From the NCBI GenBank assembly GCA_016840385.1, contig JAEOSL010000024.1, forward strand, positions 1-35,246: 35,246 bases of DNA, written 5' to 3'. A program made the position numbers and the translations under genes. Numbering within the stretch: the stretch's first letter is position 1; each line of letters opens with the position of its first letter. This document shows positions 16,219 to 24,555 of the stretch, one piece after another. The notes under the pieces are model-generated. The model saw only the letters and a list, made by a program, of their open reading frames with translations, was not told the DNA's origin and made no database searches. Source of the stretch: Candidatus Thorarchaeota archaeon (lineage in GTDB: Archaea; Asgardarchaeota; Thorarchaeia; Thorarchaeales; Thorarchaeaceae).

Positions 16219-18351
16219 TTGAAACGAAGTCTAGCCAATGGGTTCATCCTAGGTCTTTTGATGCTATCAATGGCCTCAGTATGTGTAACTGCGAGTATCC
16301 CGAGTCAATCACAGGAAATCAATCATGATAGCATTCTCGTTGACGTAGTGGTTCTACCTAATGGAAGAATCAATGTCACATACTGGATTACAATTACCGT
16401 TGTCAGTGGATCCTTGGGTGGATTTGATTTACTGGGTATCCAAGAGTCCTCCGTCTATGACCCTGATAGAGCATATGCTCAGATTGGAGGGGATAAGTAT
16501 CCTCTGACTGTTGGAACACTATCAGGTGGATATGCATTGGACTGGTTGCCCAGAACACAAGAAGGTGAAACTGTTACAATTGTTTTTGGTTACTTTAGTA
16601 CGAATAGGATAATTGAGAAGACTACCTCTAGTACTTATGGTGAACTAGGAGTTTTGAATTGGGCTCCTGCTCAATGGTCTAAGCCTATTGATTATGAAGC
16701 TGTTCAAGTTATTTATCCAATAGTTCTCGATCCTACTTGGTACAATGCTTCCACTCATGGAGTGTATACAACTGGTGCAGATGCAGTTGGATATGTTGAA
16801 GATGCTAATCAAGGACTCTGGTCTGGTTCAAGTAAATATAATTTTGATGAACTCAATCTTTTAGCCTATCCTTACGATGTTGGAGCATCCTCTCGTAATT
16901 TCACCGTAAGTATGGAACATTCGAATCTTCTGACTGAAGATCACTTCAGAGTATTCCATTACACGAATTGGAGTTATTACGCTCCATTCATTGAACCTGG
17001 CGCACTAGGTGTAAGCGTTGTATCATTTGTAAATGCTAATGCTGAAACCCAATTTGACGTAGAAGTTAGCGTCTATAACTGGGGTGATGACGACCTTGAA
17101 GGTGTCATTGTTTCTATGACCGTACCAGACAATGTAACCCTTGTAAGTGGTGATCACCTAACTTACATCGGATCTTTGGCAGGTGGTGAAATCTGGTATA
17201 TTGCATATTCATTTGTTCCTGATAATATTCCTGAAATCAGGACACTTGGATTTGCCATTACTGCAGATAATCTAAATATTACAGACTCCTTGTTCTTTGG
17301 TGTTGATATTTACATCCAAGAGTACATTCCTCCCCTCATTGATCCGAATCTCTTATTCCTTGCATTTGCTGGAATCGTAACCTTGGGTGTTGTCTATTAT
17401 GGTTACTCCAGAGTAACACGTGTATATGGTGCAAAGTGGGATGTTGATGAAACAACAACCCAATATGAATCACCAGAGATTGCAATTCAAACCTTCGGAG
17501 CAGAAGGAACAGTAGCAGAATTGGACCCAATTGAATCTGCATTCTTTGTGAATACCACGCGGCAGAAATTGGTTTCTATGATTCTTATGTCATGTGTCAA
17601 GAAGGGTGCAATCCGAGTCATTTCAACTGAACCAATGAAACTATCCGTTACAGGTTTGCAGTTTGATGAACTCACGTATTATGAGCAGATGTTTGTTGAT
17701 GCAATTGTAGATGATGAACTTGACTCAAGCAAAGTAGATGAGATGCTTGAGGAACTAGCTGACAAGGTACAAGCTAAGGCTTGGGATGCCGACTTTGAAG
17801 CAACCAAAACTCATCACGATGAAATGGTGGATGGTGCGTGGGAGGACTTGGAGAGTTATCCGACCTATGATGGAAGGGTGGATTATTACTTCAATCGACG
17901 ATATCATGATGGTTGGGCTTGGTACTGGATATACATGCATCCCCGACATAATCATGACATTGGAACCGTATTCTCACGACCTGGAACTGGTATAGCTCCA
18001 CCACAAGTACCCGATTGGTTTACTGGATTGGCAGACGCCACTGGCAACACAATTGCTGGTGTCGGTCGAGTGGTTGGAGATGTGGCTGCAACAACTGGAA
18101 AAATCATGACCAATGTTGCCAACACAATCGGAAGTGTTGTGGAGAATGTTGGAAAGATTGTGACAGATCCTCTCAAACCACTAATCGAAGGAACTAGTCG
18201 ATGCGTTTCCCATGACGCTTGCCATAGCGCCTGCGTTTCACATGATGCATGCCACAGTGCATGCCATAGTGCGTGTCATAGTGCTTGTGTTTGTCATAGC
18301 GCATGCCATAGTGCATGTCATAGTGCTTGTGTGTCTGGCGGATACAGATAA
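16219..18351 (+). CDS. DUF2207-like membrane protein with CHSA-repeat tail
   Basis: A 710-residue protein. Residues 1-25 are a signal peptide, followed by a long outside region with many N-x-S/T sites that begins like DUF2207 (INHDSILVDVVVLPNGRINV). One transmembrane helix lies near 374-395 (LLFLAFAGIVTLGVVYYGYS), then a cytoplasmic region with a winged-helix-like part and a Trp/Tyr-rich stretch. An amphipathic segment (VGDVAATTGKIMTNVANT) leads to a tail at 662-710 with 11 Cys and 9 His: seven CHSA units, two SHDA units, then VSGGYR. With a cleaved signal and one helix the tail should be inside the cell. TTG 16219 has GAGGG at 16207-16211. Function is unknown; the tail suggests metal binding or modification. 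Confidence 0.75.
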   Translation: MKRSLANGFILGLLMLSMASVCVTASIPSQSQEINHDSILVDVVVLPNGRINVTYWITITVVSGSLGGFDLLGIQESSVYDPDRAYAQIGGDKYPLTVGTLSGGYALDWLPRTQEGETVTIVFGYFSTNRIIEKTTSSTYGELGVLNWAPAQWSKPIDYEAVQVIYPIVLDPTWYNASTHGVYTTGADAVGYVEDANQGLWSGSSKYNFDELNLLAYPYDVGASSRNFTVSMEHSNLLTEDHFRVFHYTNWSYYAPFIEPGALGVSVVSFVNANAETQFDVEVSVYNWGDDDLEGVIVSMTVPDNVTLVSGDHLTYIGSLAGGEIWYIAYSFVPDNIPEIRTLGFAITADNLNITDSLFFGVDIYIQEYIPPLIDPNLLFLAFAGIVTLGVVYYGYSRVTRVYGAKWDVDETTTQYESPEIAIQTFGAEGTVAELDPIESAFFVNTTRQKLVSMILMSCVKKGAIRVISTEPMKLSVTGLQFDELTYYEQMFVDAIVDDELDSSKVDEMLEELADKVQAKAWDADFEATKTHHDEMVDGAWEDLESYPTYDGRVDYYFNRRYHDGWAWYWIYMHPRHNHDIGTVFSRPGTGIAPPQVPDWFTGLADATGNTIAGVGRVVGDVAATTGKIMTNVANTIGSVVENVGKIVTDPLKPLIEGTSRCVSHDACHSACVSHDACHSACHSACHSACVCHSACHSACHSACVSGGYR
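18202..18348 (+). repeat. In-frame CHSA tandem repeat (period 12 nt)
   Basis: The last 49 codons of the DUF2207-like gene. Seven CHSA tetrapeptides in three blocks are separated by CV, with two SHDA variants at the start. The units differ at third positions (tgc/tgt, cat/cac, agc/agt, four Ala codons) but not in protein; only units 4 and 7 are identical in DNA. Silent variation with a fixed peptide points to selection on the protein rather than recent slippage. Confidence 0.85.
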
Positions 18352-18385
18352 TCCTAGTAGACTATCATCGAATGATCCGACTCAG

Positions 18386-18739
18386 TTATGCGAACAACCA
18401 GACCCTCTCTACCGAAGTTACATCTGTTAGGATATGTGGTGAAAACACTTCTCCTTTGACTACAACAATGCTATGGAGAGTCAACGATGCAGTATCTGAC
18501 CAAGCAAACGCAACACCGCCTGTGTCATCTGTTATTGTAACCATAGGTCCAACGATTAGTGTAATTGTACTTCGTACTGTGACTGCAGTACCACTATCAA
18601 CTGTAAAATCGTTGATGCTACCCATTGGAGTGGCATCGATCTTTCCATCATGCCATGCAATAAAGGCAACTCCAATTACTGCAATGATGACAACTACGAG
18701 TAGAATTTTTGGCGTGTTTGATCCTTTCTTCTTCGGCAT
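18386..18739 (-). CDS. Membrane-anchored OB-fold-like small protein
   Basis: A 117-residue protein. A basic N-terminus (MPKKKGSNTPK) and one transmembrane helix (ILLVVVIIAVIGVAFIAW) are followed by about 80 residues outside the membrane. The outside part alternates short strands as in an OB fold: AVTVRSTITLIVGPMVTITD, DTGGVAFAW and HSIVVVKGEVF. Similar small domains occur in tRNA_anti-like and CcmE-like proteins, but no catalytic or haem-binding residue is seen, so the name stops at fold level. Start ATG 18739 has GGGG 6 nt upstream. It is convergent with the DUF2207-like gene, 34 nt apart. Confidence 0.6.
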   Translation of the reverse strand: MPKKKGSNTPKILLVVVIIAVIGVAFIAWHDGKIDATPMGSINDFTVDSGTAVTVRSTITLIVGPMVTITDDTGGVAFAWSDTASLTLHSIVVVKGEVFSPHILTDVTSVERVWLFA

Positions 18740-18846
18740 TCAAATCCCCTGTGCGCTTCGGGACATAGCCACTAAATAATATGTGGTCATAAAAAACATC
18801 TCACCTAGAAAGGCAAGTACAAAAGGCAGGACGGCTTTTTTTCTCT

Positions 18847-20079
18847 ATGGTAGCAATGGACGTTTCAGAGCGATATGTTCGGTTATGTGGTGAAGTATCT
18901 AATTTCACCAAAGCTAAAACTGGAGTTAGTTTTGTGGATGCATATATTGGTCCAGAGAATTTGGATCCTGAGAAGCAATCCAAAGATAAAACTCCCGAAG
19001 AACTTTCACATAGTGTAAACGAACTGATGGATCAGGTCAAGGATGATGTTGACGCTCCTCTTCGAGCAGAACATCTTCTTGGTGAATGCAGGTCAATGGT
19101 AATCACAATTGATTGGCTAAGTGGAAAGGACATTTCCTATGATGACCTAGTTCAAGGTCTATTCAATTTCCCTCTCAAACGATTTTCAGAATCAGTTATT
19201 GACAAGAAAATAGAAGATCTTGACGAAGCACTTCGAGACTACCCTGGAACTGAACTTCGTGACCGTGTGATTACTTTCTCGAAGGAAGGTGAAATTTCTG
19301 GAGATGAATTGAAACAGCTTGTAGAAACAGATCTTCAGAGTAAAGCAATCGAGGTTGGCCAGCTATTTGAGAAGAAAGTGTATTCACTGATTGGCACTTC
19401 TGTGACCGATAACGGAGTTGAATATCAGACAGTCACCGGTGCTCCTTGGAGTGGATACAACTGGTATCAGAAGGGATTCAAGAGTCTCAACCAATTCAAC
19501 ATTGATGTCACATTCAACAAGACCTCTCTTCAAGGCGTAATCTACCACGAATACGAACATCATGTTTCTAATCTCTGGCGTGAGAAATTCTTCCGAGAAA
19601 CGGGGAATCTAGAACTAGCAGTAGTTCCTCTACACACTGGTCGGTGCGTAATTTCTGAAGGAACTGCAGACACTGCTAAGGAATTCTTGGGCGTTGTAGA
19701 AGACAATCCCAATATCAAGATCGATGAAGCTCTGTATACTCTTCGAAGGATGACAAGTATCAATGCAGCAATCATGTTGAACGATGAACGGAAATCTATT
19801 GATGAAGCAATTCAATATATGTTTGAACGTGGCTACCGTACTGAAAAATCTGCTACGAGCTCGATTGGTTTCATAGGACCTAAGATGGCTGATGGGCGAC
19901 CCAATTTCTGGGCTCCGTATGTCTTCACATATTTCTTCGGTAGAACTGACTTTGTTCTTCCCACATTCAACAAAGCAGTTGAACAGGATGAACTCGTGAA
20001 ATTCTATAAGACACTCTATCTGAATCCATACTCGGGATCAAGTGTAACTTGGCACAAGGCTTACGAGTGGCTTGAATGA
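18847..20079 (+). CDS. Putative zinc metallopeptidase (HExxH)
   Basis: A 410-residue soluble protein with YHEYEHH at about residues 236-242, the HExxH zinc site, and EGTADTAKEF about 40 residues later, whose Glu is the expected third ligand of a gluzincin. The first 200 residues are helical and charged, and the C-terminal part is aromatic-rich (NFWAPYVFTYFFG). There is no signal peptide, so it acts inside the cell. It resembles DUF885-like peptidases in layout, but the family is not certain. Start ATG 18847, or in-frame ATG 18856. A T-rich tract lies just before it, and an AT-rich element near 18788 may be the TATA box. Confidence 0.7.
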   Translation: MVAMDVSERYVRLCGEVSNFTKAKTGVSFVDAYIGPENLDPEKQSKDKTPEELSHSVNELMDQVKDDVDAPLRAEHLLGECRSMVITIDWLSGKDISYDDLVQGLFNFPLKRFSESVIDKKIEDLDEALRDYPGTELRDRVITFSKEGEISGDELKQLVETDLQSKAIEVGQLFEKKVYSLIGTSVTDNGVEYQTVTGAPWSGYNWYQKGFKSLNQFNIDVTFNKTSLQGVIYHEYEHHVSNLWREKFFRETGNLELAVVPLHTGRCVISEGTADTAKEFLGVVEDNPNIKIDEALYTLRRMTSINAAIMLNDERKSIDEAIQYMFERGYRTEKSATSSIGFIGPKMADGRPNFWAPYVFTYFFGRTDFVLPTFNKAVEQDELVKFYKTLYLNPYSGSSVTWHKAYEWLE

Positions 20080-20103
20080 AGATGCACTAAATTATGTGTC
20101 TAC

Positions 20104-21120
20104 TCAAGCTAACTTGATCTTTCCGTTTTCCATGATGGTTCGAGTACGTCCATCTGTATAAGTTACGACAACAGTGGGTTTGTCTACAAGGAAGTCTTGG
20201 TGAGTTGCTGAATTATTTGCTACAATTCCAGGGTAGTCAATATTGCTACCAAAAGCGACATGTATCGCACTACCAATTTTCTCACTCTCCAGGAACTCTT
20301 CGACTATCCGTGCTTTAGGATTAAGACCAAAAGCGAACTCTCCAACATGCTTTGCCATTGTATCTATGGCCTGAGTGTCGAGTACTCCTTGTACAGCTTT
20401 CATATCGTCCCCCTCGACTCTCTCAACTTTACCATCTTTCACGGAAAGGCAGATGGGTGATTTCAGAGGTCCGATTCCTCCAACTGCAAGGTCACACACC
20501 AACGTTCCTTGCATCCCTGTTTCTACTGGTCCGACAAGTACCTCTCCAGTCGGAAGGTTCATCCATTTCATATCTTTCCAGTTGATGAATGTGTCACTGA
20601 ACCATGTGCGTCCTTTCACATTCAATGTGAAGCTTGAACCAGCTGGTGCGGTTACATGAACTGAATCAACGTCCTGCAGGAGTGCAAGTAATGACCTTGC
20701 AGTATTCTGCATCTCTGCATTTTCATCACGACTGAGTGATAAAGCACCTTCAGTAAGCATATCCATTGTAATTCCAGGACAGTGTCCTAGACGCGATTTA
20801 CCCTTCCTAGTTTCCAGCTTGATTGTTGCTATTCGAAACGGAGTTTCCTCAGACATTCCCCGAAGAGTATTCACAAAGATATCTGGTTGGTGAGGAGAAT
20901 TGATCATCTCTACAAGATGTTTTGGAGGAGTCTTTCTGAACACTCCCTCTTGTGTTTCAAGAACTACCATCCTTGTCCAGAGACCTAGCTTGATTGCTCC
21001 CTGGGCAAAAGCATTGGCAACATCCAATCTAACATCATCTGTTACAATTAGAATTGATTCACCTGCTCGTGCCTCCAGAACAGATTTGAGTGCATTTGCT
21101 GCTGCAGTAATCGGATCCAT
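20104..21120 (-). CDS. M29-family aminopeptidase
   Basis: A 338-residue protein of the M29 thermophilic aminopeptidase family (AmpS/aminopeptidase T). The family's metal ligands can be placed: LPTGEVLVGPVE (first Glu), VGEFAFGLN (second Glu), SAIHVAFGSN (His) and THQDFLVDKPTV (His and Asp). The N-terminal alpha/beta domain starts ESILIVTDD. The family removes N-terminal residues from peptides with two divalent metals, and these proteins are usually cytoplasmic dimers. All ligands are present and the length is slightly below the usual 370-410 residues. It begins at ATG 21120 and converges with the HExxH peptidase gene, so two peptidases lie tail to tail. Confidence 0.85.
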   Translation of the reverse strand: MDPITAAANALKSVLEARAGESILIVTDDVRLDVANAFAQGAIKLGLWTRMVVLETQEGVFRKTPPKHLVEMINSPHQPDIFVNTLRGMSEETPFRIATIKLETRKGKSRLGHCPGITMDMLTEGALSLSRDENAEMQNTARSLLALLQDVDSVHVTAPAGSSFTLNVKGRTWFSDTFINWKDMKWMNLPTGEVLVGPVETGMQGTLVCDLAVGGIGPLKSPICLSVKDGKVERVEGDDMKAVQGVLDTQAIDTMAKHVGEFAFGLNPKARIVEEFLESEKIGSAIHVAFGSNIDYPGIVANNSATHQDFLVDKPTVVVTYTDGRTRTIMENGKIKLA

Positions 21121-21238
21121 GGTTATCGCCTAACGATTTCAGGATTCCACCTACTTTTGTTTCTTCTGGACCGCCAATGTATGAAAGTATTGATATTCTT
21201 TCATGTGTAGTTTGTAGAGATTGAGGGAATCGTAATCA

Positions 21239-21745
21239 ATGAAACCGAGATCAAAACTGATCATCATTCTAGCTTTTTCAATAATAATAGCAATTCCACA
21301 ACAGGTTGTCTTGGCTTATTCTTCAGCATCAGGACATATCACCATTGAACCTGATGAGTGGTGGTACTCTCCAATGTTTATAGAAAGTGGCGAACTCTTG
21401 GAATGTTCGTTCCATACTGACTATGGAGTTGTAGAATACTTCATAGTCCATGAAGACTACTACATTGAAAATACAGAGATCAGTGAACTGGTTCTCATTC
21501 ATCATGGTATCGCTTCTGGTGATGATTTTCAAATATTTCTTACTGGGGAAGGTGGATGGTATTGGGTCTTCATAAACAATGGAGCAAATACAACAAGGCT
21601 TAATTTTTCTTGGGAATCCAATTCTCCAAATAATGTACTCGCACCATTTAATCTAATCTTAGCGACTGCAGTACTTGCTGTAATTTTTGGGTTAGCTGGA
21701 GCACTACATTTTCGTAATAAAGGAAAACAAGCTCCTATCATTTGA
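21239..21745 (+). CDS. Small secreted membrane-anchored protein
   Basis: A 168-residue protein with a signal peptide (LIIILAFSIIIAIPQQVVLA), an outside domain of about 105 residues rich in Trp, Tyr and acidic residues (IEPDEWWYSPMFIESGE), and a C-terminal helix (LILATAVLAVIFGLAGALHF) ending in RNKGKQ. The predicted outside fold is a beta sandwich (EGGWYWVFINNGANTTRLNF), like small archaeal jelly-roll domains. No family is recognised. ATG 21239 has GAGGG at 21223-21227, a rather long spacing. It ends at a hairpin shared with the convergent gene. Confidence 0.65.
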   Translation: MKPRSKLIIILAFSIIIAIPQQVVLAYSSASGHITIEPDEWWYSPMFIESGELLECSFHTDYGVVEYFIVHEDYYIENTEISELVLIHHGIASGDDFQIFLTGEGGWYWVFINNGANTTRLNFSWESNSPNNVLAPFNLILATAVLAVIFGLAGALHFRNKGKQAPII

Positions 21746-21765
21746 TAGAATAAAAAGAGAGATGT

Positions 21766-21790
21766 GTGTGATGGTCAAAGACCACCACAC
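21766..21790. terminator. Hairpin between convergent genes
   Basis: GTGTG (21766-21770) pairs with CACAC (21786-21790) and TGGTC with GACCA, with one A-C mismatch between the stems and loop AAA. It lies between the convergent stops at 21745 and 21805. The plan (two short stems, one A-C mismatch, AAA loop) matches the hairpin at 11024-11046. Confidence 0.5.
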
Positions 21791-21804
21791 GTTCTAAATC
21801 TAAA

Positions 21805-23181
21805 CTACATGCTACCTTGTGCTTTGTTGTAAGCACGGTCTAGTTCCCTTGTCATTCCAGCTGGAATAGCTGTCTTGCCAGAGATGTCTCCTTCCTTACG
21901 ACGAATAAAGACGTAGAGAAGAGTGACATAGACGATATCGAATGTTCGTAGAACTAGTGTACTTGGAATTGCTGCAAAGATCATGAAGACTACTGCAAAC
22001 ATGAGAATCATGAAGATGTCTCCAGATGAGTATATCCATCCGATGAGAGCTCCAGCGGCAGCAAAGCCGATGAACATCATGACTGCCAATACCCCGAAAC
22101 CCCAGCGAACTGCTGTTTCTTTGACCATTACATCAACGAAGTTCTTACGGACAAGTCCAACACTTCGCTTGATTGCTTTGCCAGCACTTAGCTCCTCTGC
22201 TACCATTGCAGGGATAGTGAAGTAGTTCACCAGCATCCATACCCACCCAATGATACCTGATGCTGCACTCCCAACTCCTCTTCCTACAGCACTCCCCGAT
22301 TTTCGAGAAACGGCTGAAATAACTATTTGGACGATTTTAACTATTACACCCATGATACTGAGTACCACAAGACCTCCAATAACTCCCAGAGATGCCTTGA
22401 CTCCATCACCAAGTCCAGGGTCTTGCCCTCTCATGTAAATATAGGTGATTGCTGAAGTAGTTGAATACGCAAAGTTGTAGAAGAAGATGGTTACAAACAA
22501 GAAGACCACTCCACCCACAATAAAGCCCCAATCCGTTTCTAAATTGAATTCATAACCGACCTGGAACACATGTGGCATGAAATTGAGAAGGATTGCCGCG
22601 AATAATAGTGCCGATACTAAAGTGAAAACCATTGTCAACAGGGGCGGAACAAACGTTCCCTTTTCATCGAGTGTGACTTGCCCTGTTAGTTTGATGATTT
22701 CACCAGCTCTTCGGACTCTATCTTTGAATACTGTAAATAGTAATAGAGTGATGAAGAGTGTAAATATCCCAGGTATTAGAATCGGCCAAGCTGCAAGTAG
22801 AGTTGAAATCGTGAAAACACCCGTAGCAAGAAGAACTATCACGATACCCCAGGTCATGAGGTTCATGAAGAAGGCTCCAATATAGATCAGAGTTCCTCCC
22901 AATCTTCTTGCAGCCATAGAAGCTCCCAAAGCCAATCCTACACACAGTACGATTATTCCTCCCAATAATGCCAACATTAGCCATAGATTGTCAGCCAAGT
23001 ACGGTGAAATTAATGCTATGAATCCCATTACTTCAGTTTCATACAATTGGTAGAGATTCAGCATTGAATATATACCCAAACTAATGAATGCACCGAAGAC
23101 AACTACCAGCCCTGCAATTGCACCCTTATGGCTTGGATATTTTTCTTTTTTATGATAATCAATAAGGTCAACACTTGTCAA
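21805..23181 (-). CDS. Polytopic membrane protein, DUF6159-like
   Basis: A 458-residue integral membrane protein with about 10-11 hydrophobic segments. The C-terminal half has the layout seen in DUF6159 proteins: a conserved cytoplasmic stretch (ELSAGKAIKRSVGLVRKNF) after a helix containing VNYFTIPAMVAE, which is often read as YFTVPVLV..EG..A..RS. The N-terminal half is a separate set of helices that may come from duplication. The function of the family is unknown. TTG 23181 is well supported by AAGGAGGAG 7 nt upstream. It is divergent from the universal stress protein gene. Confidence 0.6.
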   Translation of the reverse strand: MTSVDLIDYHKKEKYPSHKGAIAGLVVVFGAFISLGIYSMLNLYQLYETEVMGFIALISPYLADNLWLMLALLGGIIVLCVGLALGASMAARRLGGTLIYIGAFFMNLMTWGIVIVLLATGVFTISTLLAAWPILIPGIFTLFITLLLFTVFKDRVRRAGEIIKLTGQVTLDEKGTFVPPLLTMVFTLVSALLFAAILLNFMPHVFQVGYEFNLETDWGFIVGGVVFLFVTIFFYNFAYSTTSAITYIYMRGQDPGLGDGVKASLGVIGGLVVLSIMGVIVKIVQIVISAVSRKSGSAVGRGVGSAASGIIGWVWMLVNYFTIPAMVAEELSAGKAIKRSVGLVRKNFVDVMVKETAVRWGFGVLAVMMFIGFAAAGALIGWIYSSGDIFMILMFAVVFMIFAAIPSTLVLRTFDIVYVTLLYVFIRRKEGDISGKTAIPAGMTRELDRAYNKAQGSM

Positions 23182-23312
23182 ATGTTTTCTCCTCCTTGTA
23201 GACGCGCTATTTGTCTGACTTCAATCCTGCTTCAATTGAATATTAACGTTAGCAAATTTGGAAAAATATCCTATATGCTAACTTATTATAGAAAAGATGT
23301 CAAATGTTTACT

Positions 23313-23783
23313 ATGCAAGAAATTCACTATTGTGCACCAGGGCATATCTTCTGCAGAGCAAACAAAATACTCCTCACTGTTGATGGGAGTGAAGGTTCTG
23401 CAAAAGCTGCTACTGTTGCATTCGAAGTAGCGGAGATGACCAAATCTAAACTCTTCATTCTTCATGTTATTCCTACACACATAGTTAAGCAAGTTGCACT
23501 GATGTCTGATGGCGATGTTGACGAGATCTTGGCAAAATACTCTTCAAAGGGAGAGATGCTTCTAGAGGGAGTCAAGGCGGCAGCAAAAGATTCAGGAATC
23601 GATGTAGAGCTTGTACTTGACAAAGGTTCCCCTTCAGATAGAATTCTAGCTCAGGTTAAAGAATTGGGAGTGGATCTGGTTGTCATTGGCTCACATGGAG
23701 CTTCTGGTGGTGCTCATACAGGTTTAGGAAGATCAGTAGAACGAGTTACAATGAACATTGACGTTCCTGTTCTAGTTGTTTAG
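23313..23783 (+). CDS. Universal stress protein (UspA family)
   Basis: A 156-residue UspA-fold protein. The core begins KILLTVDGSEGS and ends with the ATP-binding pattern GSHGASGGAHTGLGRSVERV (G-2x-G-9x-G-R-S) and VPVLVV, so it is of the nucleotide-binding type. It is odd in having about 20 extra N-terminal residues with two cysteines (YCAPGHIFC) before the first strand, where most members start. No start codon lies nearer to the core. A TATA-like element at 23283-23290 is about 26 nt from ATG 23313, which suggests a leaderless mRNA from this codon; ATG 23304 is the alternative. Confidence 0.88.
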   Translation: MQEIHYCAPGHIFCRANKILLTVDGSEGSAKAATVAFEVAEMTKSKLFILHVIPTHIVKQVALMSDGDVDEILAKYSSKGEMLLEGVKAAAKDSGIDVELVLDKGSPSDRILAQVKELGVDLVVIGSHGASGGAHTGLGRSVERVTMNIDVPVLVV

Positions 23784-23830
23784 AACGAAATGCAGCAGAG
23801 AGAATCGTGGGAATATCTCCCTGTGCAGTT

Positions 23831-24121
23831 CTAGCTACCAAATAGAAATGATGGTGCTGTTTCACCGTCAGCTTCTATTGCCATCCTGATTAGATTCCTT
23901 ACACTAAGGATTTCCCAAGCTGGTTTAGCATATGCAATTGTAATCTGTCTTGCTTCTTCTCGTGGAATACCATGTGAAATTAACGTATTGTAGAAAGTCT
24001 TTGCAGCTTTCTTCACTTCACCACGACCTTTTCTAAGAGACCACCATGTCTTGGCTAGGAGCTTGGATCCACCACCCATGCTTGTCGCAACTATTGATGC
24101 AATAGATCTAGCTTTACCCAC
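23831..24121 (-). CDS. Unknown 96-residue helical protein, second of a pair
   Basis: A basic, helical protein not assigned to a family. It has a motif also found in the gene before it: FYNTLISHGIPREEARQIT here and FYSNLIAEGIPEEVALDMT there. The two proteins are therefore related or share a domain. Start GTG 24121 lies 2 nt after the stop of the first gene, with GAGGAG in the end of that gene as its ribosome-binding site, so they are co-transcribed from the promoter near 24575. There is no signal peptide or membrane helix. Confidence 0.65.
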   Translation of the reverse strand: MGKARSIASIVATSMGGGSKLLAKTWWSLRKGRGEVKKAAKTFYNTLISHGIPREEARQITIAYAKPAWEILSVRNLIRMAIEADGETAPSFLFGS

Positions 24122-24123
24122 TA

Positions 24124-24528
24124 TTATTCAAACTCCTCATCGAATGCCTCATCTTCATAGTCGACTTCTTCTGGATGTCGCTTCTTCTTCTTTGCTCTCC
24201 TCGATTCGCTTGAAGCTTCGTTACTAACCATGCTGATGAGCTTGCTGAAGTCAAGTGCTCCTACAAATTTCTTAGTCATATCCAAGGCTACTTCTTCAGG
24301 AATACCTTCAGCAATGAGATTGCTGTAAAATTGCCCGATACCTTTTGCCATATTGCCAGCAGATTCTGGACTGTAAACACTTCCTATTACGCCTGAAATC
24401 AACTTTGGAATTGATTCATTCAAAGCTCCAAATAATTGTGGTAAGACTTCTGCGACTTCTCGAAGTTCATCCATGTCACTGGATTTACTGCTTTTCTTGC
24501 GTTCATTGTCTGAGTTTTCGTTACTCAT
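24124..24528 (-). CDS. Unknown 134-residue helical protein, first of a pair
   Basis: Three parts are visible: a Ser/Lys-rich charged N-terminus (NERKKSSKSSD), a central helical domain of about 80 residues with FYSNLIAEGIPEEVALDMT, and a C-terminal tail that goes from basic (RRAKKKKRH) to strongly acidic (EEVDYEDEAFDEEFE). The central domain is shared with the downstream gene. The charged tails suggest a protein- or nucleic-acid-interaction role, but nothing is known. Start ATG 24528 has GGTG 10 nt upstream and a strong TATA box 40-50 nt upstream, inside an inverted repeat. Confidence 0.7.
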   Translation of the reverse strand: MSNENSDNERKKSSKSSDMDELREVAEVLPQLFGALNESIPKLISGVIGSVYSPESAGNMAKGIGQFYSNLIAEGIPEEVALDMTKKFVGALDFSKLISMVSNEASSESRRAKKKKRHPEEVDYEDEAFDEEFE

Positions 24529-24555
24529 TGTGTTTTACACCAAGTATGTATAGGG

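Noticed and set aside
18202..18348. Possible CRISPR-like or slippage repeat
   Set aside because: The 12-nt units are contiguous without spacers, stay in frame, and vary only silently. They code for the CHSA tail.
18327..18779. Plus-strand frame opposite the OB-fold protein
   Set aside because: The minus-strand protein has a clear transmembrane helix, SD and start. The plus-strand frame is its shadow.
21983..22885. Several plus-strand frames within the polytopic membrane gene
   Set aside because: They are Thr/Pro/Ser-rich antisense translations of hydrophobic helices and lack starts with SD.
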